Notes: generated by a model not told the origin, from the sequence alone. A stretch of DNA of 64,000 nucleotides from a bacterium (GCA_017744355.1 JAGIBK010000009.1:89675-153674); one strand, 5' to 3'. Positions 17,132 to 26,044 are shown, numbered from the stretch's first letter. Numbers and translations are program-made.

Positions 17132-17844
17132 CTGCTTGGAAACCGGCTCAGTCGTCACTTCGACCGCGCGCTCGAGGCGCCGGGTGTCGCCACACCCACC
17201 GTAGTTCCCTCGCAAGTATCTCAACCTACGTTTCAGGGACCAATCGGGTCCCCACCGAAATCCGGCGTCAGCCTTTGCAGGCCTGCTACAGACTCCGTGG
17301 CACTCTCAACGGGGTGCGCCCGTGCTCACTCCTGGAAGAGCGAGACCAATGAACGGCTTCTTCCCTGTTTCCAGGTCCCGGCAGCGCCGCTTCCGACTCC
17401 GCCCTCGACTGTTGCCAGTCGCGCCCCCTGCCTTTCGGCAAGGTCCTCCGTTCATCTCCCTGGCGAGTCGACTCCCTCTTGCGAGACCGTCTCCCTACCC
17501 GGGTCGAGGGGCCTTCCAGTGTCGCTCCACTGGTGCGCTTGCGGCGCAGGACACTCACGCGTCCGGTACGTCCTCTGTGGGCTTTCGGGCCCACTTCAGG
17601 GTGACTCTCGTCCCCCTGCGACATTTCCCTTCGAACCGCCCCCGTTGCCGGCGACACGCCCGTCATGAAATCCCGCAGCGCCACTTCGGTGACGCCCCCT
17701 ATCCGTCCCCCCTTTCGGGGCTCCGGCTCCCCACCCGAAATCGAAACCTCGGGTGTTCGATACCCCTCCCAGTGTCCTGCCTTGCGGCATTTCGGCTTGA
17801 AGCGGCGCCCTCTCGGGCCTCCCGGCTCTCCAGAACCGGTCGAT
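17089..17844 (-). ncRNA. Large structured non-coding RNA, about 750 nt, family not recognised
   Basis: No credible protein fits this stretch. The minus strand is purine-rich and packed with hairpins capped by GNRA-like loops: 17778-17789 (GCAA), 17709-17720 (GAAA), 17577-17594 (GUGGGC/GCCCAC around CCGAAA), 17518-17555 (a long arm with an inner GCGC/GCGC hairpin), 17429-17440 (GAAA), 17407-17420 (GGCAAC loop), 17364-17375 (GGAAAC loop) and 17182-17197. An 8-bp stem with one G-U pair joins the ends (17833-17840 with 17142-17149). A consensus promoter lies just upstream and an intrinsic terminator closes it, so this is an independent RNA gene. I found no RNase P core, tmRNA tail, group II domain V or rRNA. 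It most resembles the ornate large RNA classes (OLE, GOLLD, ROOL, HEARO) in size and style, without a match to any. Confidence 0.75.
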
Positions 17845-17850
17845 GAATTC

Positions 17851-17879
17851 ATCATATCGCGACATGCCAGAAAAGACAA
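17851..17879 (-). promoter_or_regulatory. Strong sigma70-type promoter of the large RNA
   Basis: The minus strand has TTGTCT (17874-17879), a 17-base spacer and TATGAT (17851-17856). An A/T-rich UP-element-like stretch lies upstream (about 17880-17910). The predicted start is near 17844, a few bases before the RNA's closing stem. Confidence 0.8.
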
Positions 17880-17935
17880 GCTTTTTCTAAGAATTGACTA
17901 AAAAAAGCTTAAGCACACCGCCGATCCGAGGGACT

Positions 17936-20161
17936 TTAGCCGCCGCGAAGCTCGGCTAAATCAGCGTTTGCACCCTGCTTGCGACCCGGCATCCACCAGT
18001 TCCAGCGCCCGAGCAGCACCATGAAGCTCGGCACCAAGAGCAGGCGCACGATAGTCGCATCGATCAAGATGGCCACCGAAATCCCCCAGCAAATCTCCTG
18101 GGTTTGCGGCGACGACGAGAAGATCCCCGTCGCGAAGACCCCGAGGAGGATGAGCGCCGCCCCGGTGATGAGCGAGCCGCTGCGCGACAGACCCTCGATC
18201 ACGGCCGCTTCCAGGTCCTTCGATCGCTCGTAGGCCTCGGTGATCCGACTGAGGATGAGAACCTCGTAGTCCATGCTCAGCCCGAAGACGATGCAGAACA
18301 GCACCAACGGCACGATGTTCGTTACCGCCCCGTTGTGGGGCGTGTGCAACACGCCGCCGAGCCAGCCGTCCTGGAACAGCAGCGTCAGCCCCCCCAGGCT
18401 CGCGAGGATGGGCAAGAAGTTCATGACCGCCGCCTTGAGCGGCAAGACCACCGAGCGCATGTAGACGGCAAGGATCACGCACACCCCGCCGACCACGAGC
18501 GCGAGCACCGCTCCCAGGTACCGGTACAGCTCGTGGGTGAAGTCCTTGACCCGCGCCACGACCCCGCCGACCTCCACGCGCCGCTCCGGGTGCGCCCGGG
18601 CGTACTGCCTGGCCGCTTCAAGGATGGCCTGGGTGTCCTCCAGGGTCATCAGGTCCTTGGGATGGATTCGTACCAGGGTCGAAGTCGCCCCGTCCTGGCT
18701 CACCAGCGGCGCGAAGGGCGTGCCTGCCGCAAGCCACGGGGCCGCCCCGTAGATCCGGTAGAAGGCCTGGTACGTGCCCTGATCGAAGGTCGGGTTCCAG
18801 GAGGTCAGGCTCCGCACCGCAGCCACGCGCGGGTGTCGCTCCATGGCCTGGGTGAAGTCGTGGAGGTACGCGAGTGTTTCGGGCTCATAGATCGTCTTGC
18901 CGGGCGGCGCCTGGACGATCACGTCCACCGGCACCAGCTCGCCGCCCCAGCCGTCGCGTTCGAGCAGTTGGTAAGCCTGCATGGACTCGGAGTCCTTGGG
19001 AGCGATCGCCATGACAGGCTCCCACAGCTTCATGCGGGTCGCAGGCAAGGCCAAGAGCAAGAGCATCCCGAGTGCCAGAGCGAATGACCGCTTCGGATGC
19101 CGCACCACCGCCTCTGCCAGCGCGCGCCAGAAACGTTCGGCGTGACGCGCCTCGATCCAGCGCGAGAGCCAGCGCGGCTTATCCAGCCAGTCGGGCTTCA
19201 ACGCGAGCAGCACCGGCCCCATGACGAGCGTGTTGAGAAGCGACACCCCGATGACCGCGAGCAGGTCGATCACGACCGTCCGGCTCAAGGAGACGTCAGG
19301 CAGCCACAGGGCCCCGATGCTCACGGCCATCACGAGCGCCGAGAAGAAGACCGTGCGCCCGGGATAAGCCACCGTACACCGCACGGCCTCGGCCAAGGGG
19401 CGATCGCCTCGGACCTCCTCCTTGAAGCGGCTCACCATGAACACCGTGTAGTCGATGGCGAGCCCCAAGCCCACCAACCCGCTCAGGATGCGCGAGACCG
19501 GGTTCATGGGCAGGTGCGCGACGGCCACCAGGGCGTTGAACAAGAGCAGGGTCGAGCCCCCGATCAAGAGCGGAATGAGGGTCGCGCTCAAGGATCCGAA
19601 GGTCAGCACCAGCACCCCGAGCGACACGACGAGCGAGAGGGATTCTCCCTGCTTCGAGTCCTTCTTGCCGGCGGCCTTGGCATCGTACTGAAAGGCCGTG
19701 CTGCCCGTGAGCTGGGCCAGGTCGAGCCGGTGCTCGCGCGCGTACGCGCCGAGCCAATCGCGCAGGCCTGGCGTCAGGGCCTGGGCCTCCACGATGAGCA
19801 GCTCGGGCTGGAATTGGAGGTGGAAGAGGCGCTCGCGGTGCGCCTCACGCCCCCTCAGCTCGGTAACCGACGCCACCTGGGGAAACGCCTCGCGCAACTG
19901 CCGCTCGAAGGCTCGCGCGTCGAGCGCTCCGCGGAGCACCACGTCGGCGGAGCTGCCGAGTTTGGTCCCGAAGTCCCGTTCGAGCGTCGTCAGAACCCGG
20001 TGAGCTTCGGTGCCCTTCGCCCCGCTCAGCTCGGTCTCGGTGCGATCGAGCGGGTGCACGGCCAGGAAACCAGCCGCCGCCACGAGCAGGGCCAGCCAGG
20101 CGAACAGGATGACCAGGCGACGCCTGAAGAGGAACGCGGAGAAATGCCCGGAGAAGCTCAC
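17936..20161 (-). CDS. MMPL/RND-superfamily transporter
   Basis: About 741 residues in two homologous halves, each with one N-terminal helix, a large extracytoplasmic domain and a five-helix bundle. The proton-relay region reads GLGLAIDYTVFMVSRFKEE in the first half and FGLSMDYEVLILSRITEAY in the second, the MMPL-type pattern with Asp-Tyr in helix 4. Characterised MMPL proteins move lipids or lipid-like molecules out of the cytoplasm using the proton gradient. The GTG start overlaps the Coq4-like gene's stop (GTGA), so the two are translationally coupled. The coupling suggests it may export or use a lipid handled by the upstream gene products, which is inference. Confidence 0.92.
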   Translation of the reverse strand: MSFSGHFSAFLFRRRLVILFAWLALLVAAAGFLAVHPLDRTETELSGAKGTEAHRVLTTLERDFGTKLGSSADVVLRGALDARAFERQLREAFPQVASVTELRGREAHRERLFHLQFQPELLIVEAQALTPGLRDWLGAYAREHRLDLAQLTGSTAFQYDAKAAGKKDSKQGESLSLVVSLGVLVLTFGSLSATLIPLLIGGSTLLLFNALVAVAHLPMNPVSRILSGLVGLGLAIDYTVFMVSRFKEEVRGDRPLAEAVRCTVAYPGRTVFFSALVMAVSIGALWLPDVSLSRTVVIDLLAVIGVSLLNTLVMGPVLLALKPDWLDKPRWLSRWIEARHAERFWRALAEAVVRHPKRSFALALGMLLLLALPATRMKLWEPVMAIAPKDSESMQAYQLLERDGWGGELVPVDVIVQAPPGKTIYEPETLAYLHDFTQAMERHPRVAAVRSLTSWNPTFDQGTYQAFYRIYGAAPWLAAGTPFAPLVSQDGATSTLVRIHPKDLMTLEDTQAILEAARQYARAHPERRVEVGGVVARVKDFTHELYRYLGAVLALVVGGVCVILAVYMRSVVLPLKAAVMNFLPILASLGGLTLLFQDGWLGGVLHTPHNGAVTNIVPLVLFCIVFGLSMDYEVLILSRITEAYERSKDLEAAVIEGLSRSGSLITGAALILLGVFATGIFSSSPQTQEICWGISVAILIDATIVRLLLVPSFMVLLGRWNWWMPGRKQGANADLAELRGG

Positions 20162-20853
20162 GCCGGCACGTCCAGCAAGCGGCGCACCTCAGGCATGGGC
20201 ATCTCCCAGTAATCCTCCCAGCGGATGCCCAGGAAGATCTTGGCGCGCTTGCCCATCCCCCAGCCCTTGATGATCGCCTCGACCAGCTCGTCGATCCGCT
20301 CGGGCTCCCGGAAGATCGCAACGAAGAAGCCGACGCCCAGCAACATGGCCGAGAGCGGGATGCGGTTCTGGGCGAGGTAGAAGGCCGAGATCGCCATCTC
20401 ACCGATGTCCACCGCGGGCAGGCCCAACACGACGTGGTGGATGTCGTGGGTCTGACGGGCACGCTTGCGGACGTAGGTGATGTCGTCGTCCTCCTTGTCC
20501 TCCAGGGGCGGGTAGAAGACCAGCGCCAGCTTGTTGGCGCGCATGTGGTCGGCGAACTCACGACCGAGCGTCCCCTCGGGCAGCTGTCCCAGCACATCGA
20601 GGTCGTAAGGCTTCTCTGCCAAGTAGCGCTCGGCGATGAGCTGAGCGGCACCCGGGTCCGCCTTGAGCGAGGCGAGCGCGAGCTGGAAGCTGCGGTGGTT
20701 GCGCACCGAGCGCGCCCGGAAGATCGGCCCGATGTCGTCGGGCTTGAAGACCAAACGGCTCATGCGCAACAGCAGGATCACGAGGTCCACGCCGAAGCGG
20801 GCCTTGTCCAGCCAGGACTTGCGCGGGGCGGGGGCGGCGGTTGCAGGCGTCAT
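20158..20853 (-). CDS. Coq4-family protein
   Basis: A 231-residue protein with the Coq4 metal motif HDxxHx11E seen as His136, Asp137, His140 and Glu152 (HDIHHVVLGLPAVDIGE). Eukaryotic Coq4 organises the ubiquinone complex and was recently linked to oxidative decarboxylation of ring precursors. Bacterial members outside ubiquinone producers have no set role. No quinone genes are in view. It overlaps the upstream GNAT gene by four bases and the MMPL gene by four bases. The three are therefore one tightly coupled unit, which suggests modification and export of a prenyl- or acyl-lipid. Confidence 0.85.
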   Translation of the reverse strand: MTPATAAPAPRKSWLDKARFGVDLVILLLRMSRLVFKPDDIGPIFRARSVRNHRSFQLALASLKADPGAAQLIAERYLAEKPYDLDVLGQLPEGTLGREFADHMRANKLALVFYPPLEDKEDDDITYVRKRARQTHDIHHVVLGLPAVDIGEMAISAFYLAQNRIPLSAMLLGVGFFVAIFREPERIDELVEAIIKGWGMGKRAKIFLGIRWEDYWEMPMPEVRRLLDVPA

Positions 20854-21956
20854 CCCAGTGAGATCTCCACGTGATAGACGGGGGAACGAGGGTCATCGAG
20901 CGGCAAGAAGCGCTCGTTGCCAAGCAGGCAAAGGTGCGAGGTCGAAGCGAAGAAGGGCTTGAGGAAGGTCCCGAGCGGATCCCTGCGATCAAGGGCGAGG
21001 CCCAAAAAGAGGCCCCCTTGGGCGCGCACCTGCTCGAACGCCGCATCCAGCAAGAGGGGCAGAGCGGCCCCCGCCTCGATCGGCATACACAGGTTGACCA
21101 CGTTGCAGAACGAGAGAGGCTCACCCGGCTTCGGGAAGGGCGCGAGACTGAAAATCCCGCGCCCCGCGTTCCAGGCCTGGCGGATAAGGCGCTGGGAAGG
21201 GCTCTCGGCCTCCAGCACGAAGCGCCGGATCGCCCGCTGGTTCCAGACCCCCAAGAAGCCCAGGAGGCGCTCGTCGCGGTCGAAGGCGAGCAAGAAGCGC
21301 TCCCAGCCGAGGCCCGGCGTGCGGGTGATCCAGGCCTCCAGCTCATCCGGGGTGAAGGCCCGCGCGAGCGGCCGCTTGGCGGCGACCCGCTCCCAGAGGG
21401 CCGCCATGGCTCCGAGATCCTCGGGCGTGGCGGCGCGGACCCGAACGCCCGGCATCGCCTTGGTGAGCGGTAGGCGGAAAGGCAAGAGGAAACGCAGGTC
21501 CACGTCGGCGATGGGCCGCATGGTCACCAGCCCATCGCGCGCCAGATTGGTGTTCTTCTTGAAGCCCACGGGATTATCCGCCATGACGGCGGTGAAGATG
21601 GGGGTCTCGGGCCCGTTCAGGTCGCGGCAGGCGTGAATGCCCTCGCGCATAAAGCCGTCGGCGAGGCCCGTCCCCCGCGCCGCCTGCGCCACCCGCAGAT
21701 CCGCGGTGTAGGCGATCGCCTCGGGGACGGCTTCCAGGTACATCCGATCGGCGATGACCGAGAGGGTCCCGAGGATCTCCCCTTCCGCCTCGGCCACCAG
21801 CACCCGATGGGCCTGGCCCTGCACCCGGCAGAGGGCGAAGTAATCCGGCGAGCGGTCCACCCGGTAGCGCATGTGGGCGCTGCCCACCGCATGCGCGGCC
21901 ATGAAGGCGCACAGGGCGGAACCGTGATGGGCGGTAGCGGGGGCGATCGGATGCAT
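20850..21956 (-). CDS. GNAT-fold acyltransferase, two-domain
   Basis: About 368 residues. The N-terminal half is a GNAT domain with a typical central strand (HRVLVAEAEGEILGTLSVIADR) and an acetyl-CoA-type turn (AQAARGTGLADGFM). The C-terminal half begins a second, more divergent GNAT-like unit (VRVRAATPEDLGAMAALWERV). It is predicted to transfer an acyl group; the substrate is not evident. It is the first gene of the coupled GNAT/Coq4-like/MMPL unit, ending in an ATGA overlap. The start lies in an ATGCATGC sequence with two overlapping ATGs; 21956 is the in-frame one. No clear ribosome site is visible, so a short leader is possible. Confidence 0.8.
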   Translation of the reverse strand: MHPIAPATAHHGSALCAFMAAHAVGSAHMRYRVDRSPDYFALCRVQGQAHRVLVAEAEGEILGTLSVIADRMYLEAVPEAIAYTADLRVAQAARGTGLADGFMREGIHACRDLNGPETPIFTAVMADNPVGFKKNTNLARDGLVTMRPIADVDLRFLLPFRLPLTKAMPGVRVRAATPEDLGAMAALWERVAAKRPLARAFTPDELEAWITRTPGLGWERFLLAFDRDERLLGFLGVWNQRAIRRFVLEAESPSQRLIRQAWNAGRGIFSLAPFPKPGEPLSFCNVVNLCMPIEAGAALPLLLDAAFEQVRAQGGLFLGLALDRRDPLGTFLKPFFASTSHLCLLGNERFLPLDDPRSPVYHVEISLG

Positions 21957-21983
21957 GCATGCTACATACCCAGAGCCGGCTTG

Positions 21984-23606
21984 CTAGACCGTCGGGCGAA
22001 GCGAGCGGGGAATGGTGAACCAAAAGCAGCTCCCCTTGCCGGGCGCGCTGACCACCCCGATGCGACCGCCGTGCGCCTCCACCAGGGCCTTGGAAATGGA
22101 GAGGCCCAGCCCGACCCCGCTGCGGCCTCGCGCGCCGGTGGACTCGACCTGGTAGAACTTCTCAAATAGCTGCTGCTGCGCCTCGGGAGCGATGCCGATG
22201 CCGGTATCTTGAACCTCCACCCGGACCTCTTCCGGCTCGGGGAGCACGGCCACCGTGATCCGCCCACCCGCTGGCGTGAACTTGATCGCGTTGCCAAGGA
22301 GGTTGAGCAAGACCTGGCCCACGCGCTTGGCATCCATCATCAGGACCACGGGGGCCTTGGGCAGGGCCGCTTCGAGCAGCAGGTCGGCATCCTTCGCCTG
22401 GGGGACGAGGCTCGACAAGGTCTCGCTCACGAGCTGACTGAGGTTTGCCTCCTGGATGAAGAGCTTGAAGGTGCCCGCCTCGATCCGCGCAAAGTCGAGC
22501 AGATCGTCCACCAGCCGCGCAAGCCGCGTGACGCCCGCTTGAATCTGCGTCACGAAAGCCCGCTGCTCCGGGGTGAGAGGGCCGCCCAGCTGCTCTTCCA
22601 GAAACTCGACGTAGCCGGTGATCGAGGTCAAAGGCGTCCGCAGCTCGTGCGAAACCGTGTTGACCAGCTCGCTCTTGAGGCGATCGAGCTCCTTGAGGCG
22701 AAGGTTCGCCGCCTCCAACTCGGCGGTACGATCCTTGACGCGGGCTTCGAGCTCCTCGTTGAGTCGACCGAGCGCCTCCTCGGCCTCTCGCCTCACCTCC
22801 ACCTCGCTTGCCAGGCGCTCGTTGGTCGCGACAAGCTCGGCTCTTTTGGTCTGAAGGCGCGTCGCCATCTGATCGAACGCGTGGGCCAGCTGAGCCAGCT
22901 CGTCGGCCCCTTCCAGCCGAAGGGCGGGCGTGACGACGCCGTGCGAGAGCTGCTGGGTCGCCTCCACCAAGCGGGCAACACGCTTGGTGAGGGTCTGCTG
23001 GAAGAAGAGCCAGAGCAAGAAGCACAGCAAAGCCAGCAAGGCGCTGAGCAGGATCGAGCGCACCCACTCGTCGTAAAGAGCCTGGCGCTTCAGGTCGCTC
23101 AAATCGAACTCCAGGACGAGGGCGCCCTGGCGCGATGGGGTGAGCTGGGCGGAGGGGGCCGCCAGGTTCACGGGAAAGACCGCCAGCACCGTGTTTCGAT
23201 CGGCAGAGAGCTGGATCTGCCGCGACATGGTCTCGAAGGTCTTCGCCATGAGCGGGCGCAAGGGGACCGAGAGCGTCTCGCTCAAGAAGTGCTGGCGTTG
23301 CACGAAGCTCGAAGGATAAAGAATCCGCTGGGTTTTCGCGTCGACCAGCACCGCCAGGTTGAGGTCCGGGCTGGCGGCCGCCAGGCTGAGGAGCAGATCG
23401 ACCCCCTCCTGAGAACCTTGCCTGAACTGGTACTCCACCATTCCCGCCAGCAAGTTTCCCAAGAACGAAGCGCGACGCGTCATCTCCTCTTCCAGGTGAT
23501 GGTTGGCCTGTGCGATCGCTTGGCCGAACGACAGCAAGGTCACGAGCAGGCCAAAGCCGAGCAGGGCGAGCGGCACCGAGAGGCGAATCGGCAGGAGATA
23601 CCTCAT
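21984..23606 (-). CDS. Membrane sensor histidine kinase with HAMP domain
   Basis: About 540 residues. Two membrane helices (about 8-30 and 185-205) flank a periplasmic sensor region. A HAMP domain, a long coiled coil (to about 320) and HisKA with VSHELRTPLTS follow. The ATPase domain has NLLGNAIKFT, DTGIGIAPEA and GVGLGLSISK. The ATG overlaps the stop of the substrate-binding lipoprotein (ATGA), so the two are made together. The lipoprotein may present its ligand to this kinase. No response regulator is adjacent. Its catalytic half is very like that of the kinase at 36640-38202. Confidence 0.92.
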   Translation of the reverse strand: MRYLLPIRLSVPLALLGFGLLVTLLSFGQAIAQANHHLEEEMTRRASFLGNLLAGMVEYQFRQGSQEGVDLLLSLAAASPDLNLAVLVDAKTQRILYPSSFVQRQHFLSETLSVPLRPLMAKTFETMSRQIQLSADRNTVLAVFPVNLAAPSAQLTPSRQGALVLEFDLSDLKRQALYDEWVRSILLSALLALLCFLLWLFFQQTLTKRVARLVEATQQLSHGVVTPALRLEGADELAQLAHAFDQMATRLQTKRAELVATNERLASEVEVRREAEEALGRLNEELEARVKDRTAELEAANLRLKELDRLKSELVNTVSHELRTPLTSITGYVEFLEEQLGGPLTPEQRAFVTQIQAGVTRLARLVDDLLDFARIEAGTFKLFIQEANLSQLVSETLSSLVPQAKDADLLLEAALPKAPVVLMMDAKRVGQVLLNLLGNAIKFTPAGGRITVAVLPEPEEVRVEVQDTGIGIAPEAQQQLFEKFYQVESTGARGRSGVGLGLSISKALVEAHGGRIGVVSAPGKGSCFWFTIPRSLRPTV

Positions 23607-24592
23607 GGCCCGTTCCGCCTTACCAGGCGATCGTCCAGCACGACGTCGGAATCCACCTCGCCCGCCACCAGCCCATGCCGGTTCATCACCTTGGCCAGCC
23701 GATTCAAGGCCTTGGCGAACGCTCCGTTCGGGTCACCAAGCAGGCGACGGTTCTCTGACTGGTCGGGGAAGGTGACCCCTCGCAACGCCGCCGAGAACTG
23801 CTGGGGGGTTTGGCCCTGCCCCGGCGCCATCATGCGGATCGCCGCTTGCGGCTGACTCCAGATGAAGCGCCCGGTCTGGAACCAGGCGCCCACGAGGGTT
23901 TCCAGGGCCTGGGGATGAGCCTTGAAGGCCGGCTCACGCACGACCAGGCAATCGGCGATTTCACCGGGAATCTGAGTGCTGTTGAACAGCTCGCGTGCCC
24001 CTGCGGCCAGCAAGCGCGATCGCTTCGGCTCGAAGGTCACGACCGCATCGACCTGCCTTCCCAAGAAGGCCGACTCATGCCGATAAAGGGGCAGTGGCAC
24101 GAGTTTGACGTCCTGGGGCGACATCCCCGAGAGCTCGAGTGCGCGACTGAGCACGTAGATACCCAGCGCGTCGACCTCCACGCCGACCCGCCGCCCCTTG
24201 AGATCCCGCATGCGGGCGATACCGGGTTGCCCGAGAATCGCATCCGCCCCGTGCGAAAAGTCCTGGATCAGCACCACATGGGGGTTCTGGCGCTTCCCCG
24301 CCAGGAGGATGACCTCGTACGACGTCATGGACGCCGCCTCGATCGCATGGTTTTGGAAGGCCCGAAAGAGCTCAGGAATCGAGGGGTATTCGACCAAGCG
24401 AATGGCGGATTTGCCGTAGTACCCCAGATCCCGGGCCAAAAAGTAGGGGGCATTTCCGGGCCAGGGCGTCACGCCGACCCTCAAGGGCGGCTCCGGACGC
24501 TGGAAACAGCTTGCGATCAAGGCGATGCAAGCGAAGAAGAAGAGGGAATAGCCAAGCGTCCGCCGGGAGAAAAATGGAAAGCGTTGCGGCAT
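23603..24592 (-). CDS. ABC-type substrate-binding lipoprotein (NMT1/ThiY-SsuA-like)
   Basis: About 329 residues. Lipobox LIASC places lipidation at Cys29. The NMT1/SsuA-type fold is indicated by LRVGVTPWPGNAPYFLARDLGYY at the mature N-terminus, DLKGRRVGVEVDALGIYVL in the middle and DAVVTFEPKRSRLLAAGA later. Relatives bind thiamine precursors, sulfonates or nitrate. I chose the ATG at 24592, since the GGTGGAAGAG ribosome site precedes it; upstream ATGs lack one. No permease or ATPase gene accompanies it. Instead, it is coupled by a four-base overlap to a histidine kinase, which suggests a sensory rather than a transport role. Confidence 0.88.
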   Translation of the reverse strand: MPQRFPFFSRRTLGYSLFFFACIALIASCFQRPEPPLRVGVTPWPGNAPYFLARDLGYYGKSAIRLVEYPSIPELFRAFQNHAIEAASMTSYEVILLAGKRQNPHVVLIQDFSHGADAILGQPGIARMRDLKGRRVGVEVDALGIYVLSRALELSGMSPQDVKLVPLPLYRHESAFLGRQVDAVVTFEPKRSRLLAAGARELFNSTQIPGEIADCLVVREPAFKAHPQALETLVGAWFQTGRFIWSQPQAAIRMMAPGQGQTPQQFSAALRGVTFPDQSENRRLLGDPNGAFAKALNRLAKVMNRHGLVAGEVDSDVVLDDRLVRRNGP

Positions 24593-24669
24593 CTCTTCCA
24601 CCCTCATGAGCGCCACAATACTTTACCATCGTTCCCCCCGGCTCGCCGGGGGCGAGTTGGAGCGGGGGG

Positions 24670-25446
24670 CTAATCGAGCGTGAAGGCGTTGGAGGGCATG
24701 CTCGCGTTCATGATGATGTTGTCCATGCGGATGCGGTGGACCAGGCGATTGTTGCGGTCGTACATCTCGCGGACGACGGGCATCTTGCGCTGGGCGTCGA
24801 TGGTGAAGACCTCGCGGGCGACGCCGCGCAGGCTGCGGGGCGAGACGATGCCGACCTGGATGATGGGCATGGCCCCGAGGTTGCCCTGACCGACGAGCGT
24901 CACCTGGTTGCGGGGGTCGAAGAAGGTATCCATCATCGGGGTGATGCCGGTCTCATCGATGAAGTAGCCGCGGTGATCCGCCGTGCGGCTGTCGTGCACG
25001 TCGACGCTGGTCTTGAGCCAGAAGCCCAAGAGCTTGGTCTTGACGGCGATCTGCTTGCCGCCGCTCCAGACCATCTTGGTCCCGACGGTGCTGCCCTCGC
25101 TGCTCTGCTTGATGTGGAGCGAGGTCTTGTTGGGCAATTCGTAGCAAAAGCGGGTCTGGATGGAGCCGACCGAGCCCTTGTCGCTGACGAAGTAACCGGT
25201 CAGATCGCACTGCACGTTGCGCAGGGTGGTGCGCATCTGGCGCATGTCGGAGAAGAGCGATTGGAGGATGGCCTGGTCGTTGTTGACGCCCTGCTGGTTG
25301 CCAGGGAGGCCCTTGTTGAGCTTCAGGTCCTTCTGCGCCTTGCCGTTGTCGACCATTACGCCGGGATCCGCGCCGCAGCCGGCCAGCAACGTGGCACCCA
25401 GCAGCATCGTCATCCAAAAGGCCTTGGTTTTGACATTCAGGCTCAC
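24670..25446 (-). CDS. Lipoprotein, possibly LolA/outer-membrane-lipoprotein-sorting-like
   Basis: About 258 residues from a GTG start. Lipobox LLAGC gives lipidation at Cys24. The mature part begins with a polar linker, then a helix (QSLFSDMRQMRTTLRNVQC) and repeated strands (TKMVWSGGKQIAVKT, HRIRMDNIIMNASMP). That half-barrel pattern recalls LolA/LppX-type lipid carriers, but I see no signature sufficient to assign it. A short inverted repeat (ACCCT/AGGGT, 25471-25486) lies just upstream of the start and could be an operator. It is transcribed as a single gene; a G/C-rich hairpin without a T-run follows the stop. Confidence 0.75.
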   Translation of the reverse strand: MSLNVKTKAFWMTMLLGATLLAGCGADPGVMVDNGKAQKDLKLNKGLPGNQQGVNNDQAILQSLFSDMRQMRTTLRNVQCDLTGYFVSDKGSVGSIQTRFCYELPNKTSLHIKQSSEGSTVGTKMVWSGGKQIAVKTKLLGFWLKTSVDVHDSRTADHRGYFIDETGITPMMDTFFDPRNQVTLVGQGNLGAMPIIQVGIVSPRSLRGVAREVFTIDAQRKMPVVREMYDRNNRLVHRIRMDNIIMNASMPSNAFTLD

Positions 25447-25547
25447 AGCGACCCCCTTTGGTGAATTAACACCCTACAAACAGGGTATCGCTGTCCCGGG
25501 CCGGGATCTTTCTTATGGGGTGAATAACCCTCGTTTAAGGAAAAGGA

Positions 25548-25958
25548 TCAGCTCGCTGCCCGCGGCAGGGTCCCGATGGCCACGTCGCGCAGCAGCAGGT
25601 TGCAGGCGTCCGAGAGGAACTCGAAGAGCCAGTGGAGGCGGCCCGAAGCGAGCATGAAGCGCTCGGCGCCCGCGATGGGCTGGCTGAGCGACGAGAGGGC
25701 GCGCTCGGCGGCGAGCAGGGCCTCGGCGAGGGTCGTCTCCGAATAGAGAGGGGCCGCCAGGCGCAGCAGAGAATGGCGCTCGTGAGCGGCTTCGAGCTCG
25801 GTGCGGGCGAGGCGGCAGGCCTCGGCAGCAACCGAGAGACGTTGGCGATCGTCGCGGTCCAAGGGGACCGGGCCGGCGATCAGGCGCGAGAGCAGCGGCA
25901 CCGCTTCGGACCAGGTGAGACCGAGGTGGAAGGATGCGTGTTGCTCGGGAGTTCCCAT
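25548..25958 (-). CDS. Hypothetical helical protein
   Basis: About 136 residues, unrecognised. It is almost wholly alpha-helical and rich in Ala, Leu and Arg (ACRLARTELEAAHERHSLLRLAA). No signal peptide or metal motif is visible. The ATG at 25958 follows GGAGG at a good distance. An upstream TTG in frame is less likely. An extended -10 promoter lies about 80 bases upstream (26036-26044), with the divergent M16 protease gene beyond it. Confidence 0.6.
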   Translation of the reverse strand: MGTPEQHASFHLGLTWSEAVPLLSRLIAGPVPLDRDDRQRLSVAAEACRLARTELEAAHERHSLLRLAAPLYSETTLAEALLAAERALSSLSQPIAGAERFMLASGRLHWLFEFLSDACNLLLRDVAIGTLPRAAS

Positions 25959-26035
25959 GGGCAGATCCTCCAACGATCAGGAGACGGCTTACTGGGTTGT
26001 TTCCTCGCATGCATTGTTGACAAGCAACTGAACGC

Positions 26036-26044
26036 ATCATAGCA
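26036..26044 (-). promoter_or_regulatory. Extended -10 promoter
   Basis: Minus-strand TGCTATGAT lies about 80 bases upstream of the small gene starting at 25958. No -35 box is evident. Confidence 0.5.

Noticed and set aside
17089..17844. Group II intron, RNase P RNA, tmRNA or rRNA as the identity of the large RNA
   Set aside because: No domain V, no conserved RNase P core such as GAGGAAAGTCC, no tRNA-like tail with the tmRNA start, and no 16S or 23S signature could be found on the minus strand.
17129..17901. Several open frames of 60-200 codons on both strands in the 17.1-17.9 kb region
   Set aside because: All are Arg/Pro/Ser-rich, without domains, ribosome sites or codon bias like the neighbours. 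The stretch reads as a structured RNA with its own promoter and terminator.
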